In this document: piece by piece, positions 14,732-16,955 of the stretch
Layout of the letters: each line of letters starts with the position of its first letter
Numbering within the stretch: position 1 is the first letter of the stretch
Origin: Betaproteobacteria bacterium
GTDB taxonomy: Bacteria > Pseudomonadota > Gammaproteobacteria > Burkholderiales > SG8-41
DNA: 16,955 nt
NCBI GenBank assembly: GCA_020028375.1
Contig: JAHZNX010000012.1
Coordinates: 1-16,955, forward strand
Reading direction: 5' to 3'
Notes under the pieces: generated by a model
What the model was told of the DNA's origin: nothing
What the model saw: only the letters and a program-made list of their open reading frames with translations
Database searches by the model: none
Position numbers and translations under genes: made by a program

Positions 14732-15289
14732 GTGTCATTTTCCCCCCACCAGGCGCGGCGCGTGCTCGAGACGGCGGATCTCCTGTGTTCCGCCGTGGCC
14801 GTTTCCGCGGCGGTAAGCCGCTTGGCGCACGAAATTAGCGCCGCGCTTGCCGGCAGCTTCCCGCTAGTGCTGTGCGTGATGCGCGGAGCTGTCATCTTCG
14901 CCGGGCAGTTGCTGCCGCAGCTCAAGTTTCCGCTCGAGTTCGACTATCTCGACGTGAGGCGTTACGGCGACACGACCCGCGGCGGGGAAATCGAGTGGCG
15001 CGTGATGCCCGGCACTGCGGTCGCGGGCCGGACGGTGCTGGTGCTCGACGACATCCTCGATCAGGGGAAGACGCTCTCTGCGGTACGGGAAAAGCTGCTC
15101 GCCGCGGGTGCGAGCCGCGTCTACTACGCGGTGCTCACCGAGAAGGACACCGGCGGCGCAAAACCGGTGCGTGCCGACTTCGTCGGACTGCGCTTGCCCG
15201 ATCGCTACGTGTTTGGATGCGGCATGGATGTCGGGGGAGCCTGGCGCAACCTGCCCGAGATCTACGCCTTGAAGGAGGAGAATTGTTAG
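14732..15289 (+). CDS. hpt: Hypoxanthine(-guanine) phosphoribosyltransferase
   Basis: The product is 185 aa from GTG 14732, the first start after an in-frame stop at 14729-14731 and 14 nt after galU. It converts hypoxanthine (and usually guanine) plus PRPP to IMP (GMP) in purine salvage. The type I PRTase fold shows VLCVMRGAVIFAGQL (46-60), the metal-binding region YLDVRRYGD (72-80), the PRPP loop VLVLDDILDQGKTL (102-115) and the base-binding end PDRYVFGCGMDVGGAWRNLPEIYAL (156-180). The divergent N-terminus matches the variant of this enzyme that occurs in betaproteobacteria. Its last codons contain the ribosome-binding site and start of the methylthioinosine phosphorylase gene, so the two salvage steps are coupled. 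The conventional symbol is hpt; the preferred base cannot be read from the sequence. Confidence 0.92.
   Translation: MSFSPHQARRVLETADLLCSAVAVSAAVSRLAHEISAALAGSFPLVLCVMRGAVIFAGQLLPQLKFPLEFDYLDVRRYGDTTRGGEIEWRVMPGTAVAGRTVLVLDDILDQGKTLSAVREKLLAAGASRVYYAVLTEKDTGGAKPVRADFVGLRLPDRYVFGCGMDVGGAWRNLPEIYALKEENC
15272..15280 (+). promoter_or_regulatory. Ribosome-binding site that decides the mtnP start
   Basis: AAGGAGGAG, followed by AA and TTG at 15283, inside the last codons of hpt. It supports the unusual TTG start, which is also required to keep the phosphate-binding loop GGSG at the N-terminus. Confidence 0.7.
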
Positions 15290-16029
15290 GAATCATCGGC
15301 GGCAGCGGCTTGGGCGAGCTCGAAGGCGTGGAAGGCGCGCGGCGCCGGGCGGTGCGCACCCCGTATGGAAGGCCTTCCGGGGCGCTCATCCTCGGCACCC
15401 TTCGCGGCCGCAAAGTGGTGTTTCTCCAGCGCCATGGTCCGGGGCACACGATTCCGCCGCACGAGGTCAATTACCGCGCCAACATCTGGGCGCTGCACGC
15501 GCAGAAGGCGAAGAACGTGGTGGCAATCGCCGCCGTGGGCGGCATCCGGGCGGATCTGGGACCCGGCGCGTTTGCCGTTCCCGACCAAATCATCGACTAT
15601 ACCCACGGGCGCATCTCGACCTTCTACGCGCGCGGACGCGGCCCGGTGACGCACATCGACTTCACGCGCCCGTATTGCGAATCCATGCGCCAGCGGCTGC
15701 TCAGGGCCGCGCGCGCTGCGGGAGTCACGGCGGCGGCGGAAGGCACCTACGCCGCCACGCAGGGGCCGCGGCTTGAGACAGCGGCGGAAATCGGCCGCCT
15801 CGAGCGCGACGGCGCCCACCTGGTGGGCATGACGGGCATGCCCGAGGCTGCGCTCGCGCGCGAGCTCGGGCTGTGCTATGCCGCGCTCGCAATTGTCGTC
15901 AACCACGCGGCCGGCCGCGGCGCAGCCGAGCGGGAAATCCGCCCCGAGGAGCTGCGCATCGTGGCAGAGCGCGCCGCGGGACGCGTGCGCGCGATCCTCG
16001 AGCAACTGGTGATGCTCAATGGCGATTAG
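15283..16029 (+). CDS. mtnP: S-methyl-5'-thioinosine phosphorylase (MTAP/PNP family)
   Basis: The product is 248 aa from TTG 15283, overlapping hpt by 7 nt. It phosphorolyses a methylthio-purine nucleoside to a free base and 5-methylthioribose-1-phosphate. Family landmarks: phosphate loop GIIGGSGLGELEG (3-15), TPYGRPSGAL (26-35), RHGPGHTIPPHEVNYRANIWAL (50-71), GTYAATQGPRLETAAEI (154-170) and GMTGMPEAALARELGLCYA (182-200). The base-recognition loop reads VVNHAAG (205-211). Adenosine-type MTAPs have TDYDCW here, whose two Asp read adenine; Asn207 and Ala209 instead fit a 6-oxopurine, as in Pseudomonas methylthioinosine phosphorylase. The substrate is therefore probably methylthioinosine, giving hypoxanthine for the overlapping hpt. 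Specificity is inferred from this loop; plain MTAP is the alternative. Confidence 0.9.
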   Translation: MLGIIGGSGLGELEGVEGARRRAVRTPYGRPSGALILGTLRGRKVVFLQRHGPGHTIPPHEVNYRANIWALHAQKAKNVVAIAAVGGIRADLGPGAFAVPDQIIDYTHGRISTFYARGRGPVTHIDFTRPYCESMRQRLLRAARAAGVTAAAEGTYAATQGPRLETAAEIGRLERDGAHLVGMTGMPEAALARELGLCYAALAIVVNHAAGRGAAEREIRPEELRIVAERAAGRVRAILEQLVMLNGD

Positions 16030-16552
16030 GACGGTGCTGCGGATGGGGGATCCGCGCCTGCTCGAGCCGGCGCGGCCGGTGGAGCGATTCGACACGCCGG
16101 AGCTGCACGCGTTGATCGCAGACATGAACGACACCATGCGGGCGCACGACGGCGCGGGCCTGGCGGCGCCGCAGATCGGGGTGGGTTTGCAGGTCGCGGT
16201 GTTCGGCGTGGAGCACAACCCCCGTTATCCCGATGCGGAGCCGGTCCCGCATACGGTGCTCCTCAACCCCGTGCTCACGCCGGTCGGACGCGAATTGGAG
16301 GAGGGCTGGGAAGGGTGCCTCAGCGTGCCCGGCATGCGGGGGCTGGTGCCGCGCTACCGGCAGTTGCGCTACCAGGGCCGCGACCCCTACGGCCGGCCCA
16401 TCGACCGCACCGTGAGCGGATTCCATGCCCGGGTGGTGCAGCACGAGTGCGACCACCTCGCGGGAATCCTCTACCCCATGCGCATCCGCGACCTGCGCAA
16501 CTTCGGTTTCAACGAAGAGCTGTTTCCCGGGCAGGACCTGCAGGACGAGTGA
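16019..16552 (+). CDS. def: Peptide deformylase
   Basis: The product is 177 aa. It removes the formyl group from the N-terminal Met of nascent proteins at the ribosome exit. All three metal-site motifs are present: GAGLAAPQIG (45-54); EGCLS (98-102), with metal-binding Cys100; and QHECDH (141-146), with His142, catalytic Glu143 and His146, then LAGILY. ATG 16019 overlaps the mtnP stop by 11 nt. There is no fmt beside it, so it is probably the second deformylase found in many betaproteobacteria rather than the def-fmt one. It is the last gene of the plus-strand run and converges on glnD. Confidence 0.96.
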   Translation: MAIRTVLRMGDPRLLEPARPVERFDTPELHALIADMNDTMRAHDGAGLAAPQIGVGLQVAVFGVEHNPRYPDAEPVPHTVLLNPVLTPVGRELEEGWEGCLSVPGMRGLVPRYRQLRYQGRDPYGRPIDRTVSGFHARVVQHECDHLAGILYPMRIRDLRNFGFNEELFPGQDLQDE

Positions 16553-16657
16553 AGTTTCCAGTTGCGAGTTTCGAGTTGCACATCGGGTGAGGTTACTTCT
16601 TGGCGGCACTTGCCGCGCACAAAACAACTGGAAAGTTGAAACTGGAAACTCGAAACT
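16553..16657. repeat. Cluster of AGTTTC-type inverted repeats between def and glnD
   Basis: The 107-nt convergent gap holds at least five copies of an 11-12-mer related to AGTTTCCAGTT: forward at 16553-16563 and 16567-16577; reversed at 16626-16637 (one base longer), 16640-16650 and 16647-16657. AGTTTCCAGTT (16553) and AACTGGAAACT (16640) are perfect reverse complements, so the transcript could fold into a long hairpin. It may act as a two-way terminator or be a dispersed repeat; the AT-rich stem is flanked by GC-rich genes. Confidence 0.55.
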
Positions 16658-16659
16658 GC

Positions 16660-16955
16660 CTACGTGCGCAGCTGCTCGACCAGGTCGCTTTCCAGGCGCA
16701 CCACCGTCTTTGCGTTCTTTAGCGCCGCGCCGGCGACGATGAACACGTCCTCTGCGCGCGCGCCGAGCGTGTTGATCTTGGCGGTGTGCAGGTTGATGTC
16801 GTAGGCGGTCAGCACCCGCGCGATGCGGGAGAGCAGTCCGGGGCGGTCGCCCACGATGATCGAGAGCACCCATGAGGTGCCTTTCTCGTCCGGCTGGATG
16901 TTGACTTCGGGTGAGATCGGGAAATGCCTCAGCTGGCGGGAGAGCCGCGGGCGGC
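16660..16955 (-). CDS. glnD: Bifunctional uridylyltransferase/uridylyl-removing enzyme GlnD (C-terminal fragment)
   Basis: Only the last 97 codons and the TAG stop (16660-16662) are inside the window; the gene continues past the right edge. GlnD uridylylates PII proteins when glutamine is low and removes UMP when glutamine is high. The visible part is the second ACT domain, which senses glutamine: about 13 residues of linker and HFPISPEVNIQPDEKGTSWVL, then SIIVGDRPGLLSRIARVL, INLHTAKINTLGARAEDVF and the family-typical end VRLESDLVEQLRT. The catalytic nucleotidyltransferase and HD domains are off the window. It is convergent with def. Confidence 0.95.
   Translation of the reverse strand, partial: RPRLSRQLRHFPISPEVNIQPDEKGTSWVLSIIVGDRPGLLSRIARVLTAYDINLHTAKINTLGARAEDVFIVAGAALKNAKTVVRLESDLVEQLRT

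Noticed and set aside
14872..15282. N-terminal extension of the mtnP frame into hpt
   Set aside because: It overlaps hpt in another frame, and the phosphate-binding loop must be near the N-terminus; a ribosome-binding site marks TTG 15283.
1..16955. CRISPR arrays, tRNA or rRNA genes, phage or defence genes
   Set aside because: No regularly spaced repeats, no tRNA-like or rRNA-like stretches, and every long frame with recognisable motifs is a housekeeping or envelope gene.

Overview
The window is GC-rich (roughly two thirds G+C by eye), densely coded on both strands, and almost entirely housekeeping genes. The protein set points to a betaproteobacterium: a ZipA of the divergent betaproteobacterial kind next to smc and ligA, a unimodular QueF, PrmB and DapD close together, PilU, and an hpt / methylthioinosine phosphorylase / def cluster beside glnD. 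I cannot name a genus.

Left end (1-2290, minus strand): a two-gene unit encoding a secreted TPR plus beta-barrel outer-membrane protein that resembles Slam (DUF560), followed 10 nt later by an exported FecR-domain protein that runs off the window. This is the least ordinary gene pair here and the best candidate for a poorly described system. A divergent control region separates it from rluB (plus strand). The 3' end of rluB overlaps convergent prmB by 95 bp. The minus-strand run queF - dapD - pilU - prmB (6779 down to 3257) covers queuosine biosynthesis, lysine/peptidoglycan precursor synthesis, type IV pilus retraction and ribosomal protein methylation. The pilU leader holds several inverted repeats.

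Right half (6858-16552, plus strand): smc, zipA, ligA, galU, hpt, mtnP and def, covering chromosome compaction, division, DNA ligation, UDP-glucose supply, purine and methylthio-purine salvage, and N-terminal deformylation. ligA/galU, hpt/mtnP and mtnP/def overlap by a few bases, so at least these are translationally coupled. The smc-zipA gap is nearly filled by a 216-bp element with perfect 19-bp terminal inverted repeats (MITE-like) that ends 4 nt before the zipA start codon. The zipA-ligA gap holds a REP-like palindrome and a second perfect 10-bp hairpin ending 5 nt before ligA. smc also contains an abrupt 72-bp AT-rich patch within its coiled coil. The window ends in the C-terminal ACT domain of convergent glnD, separated from def by a cluster of AGTTTC-type inverted repeats.

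Functional links: mtnP releases hypoxanthine that Hpt converts to IMP, so their overlap makes a short salvage pathway. smc and zipA both act in the chromosome/division cycle. No CRISPR array, tRNA, rRNA, phage gene or defence system was found.
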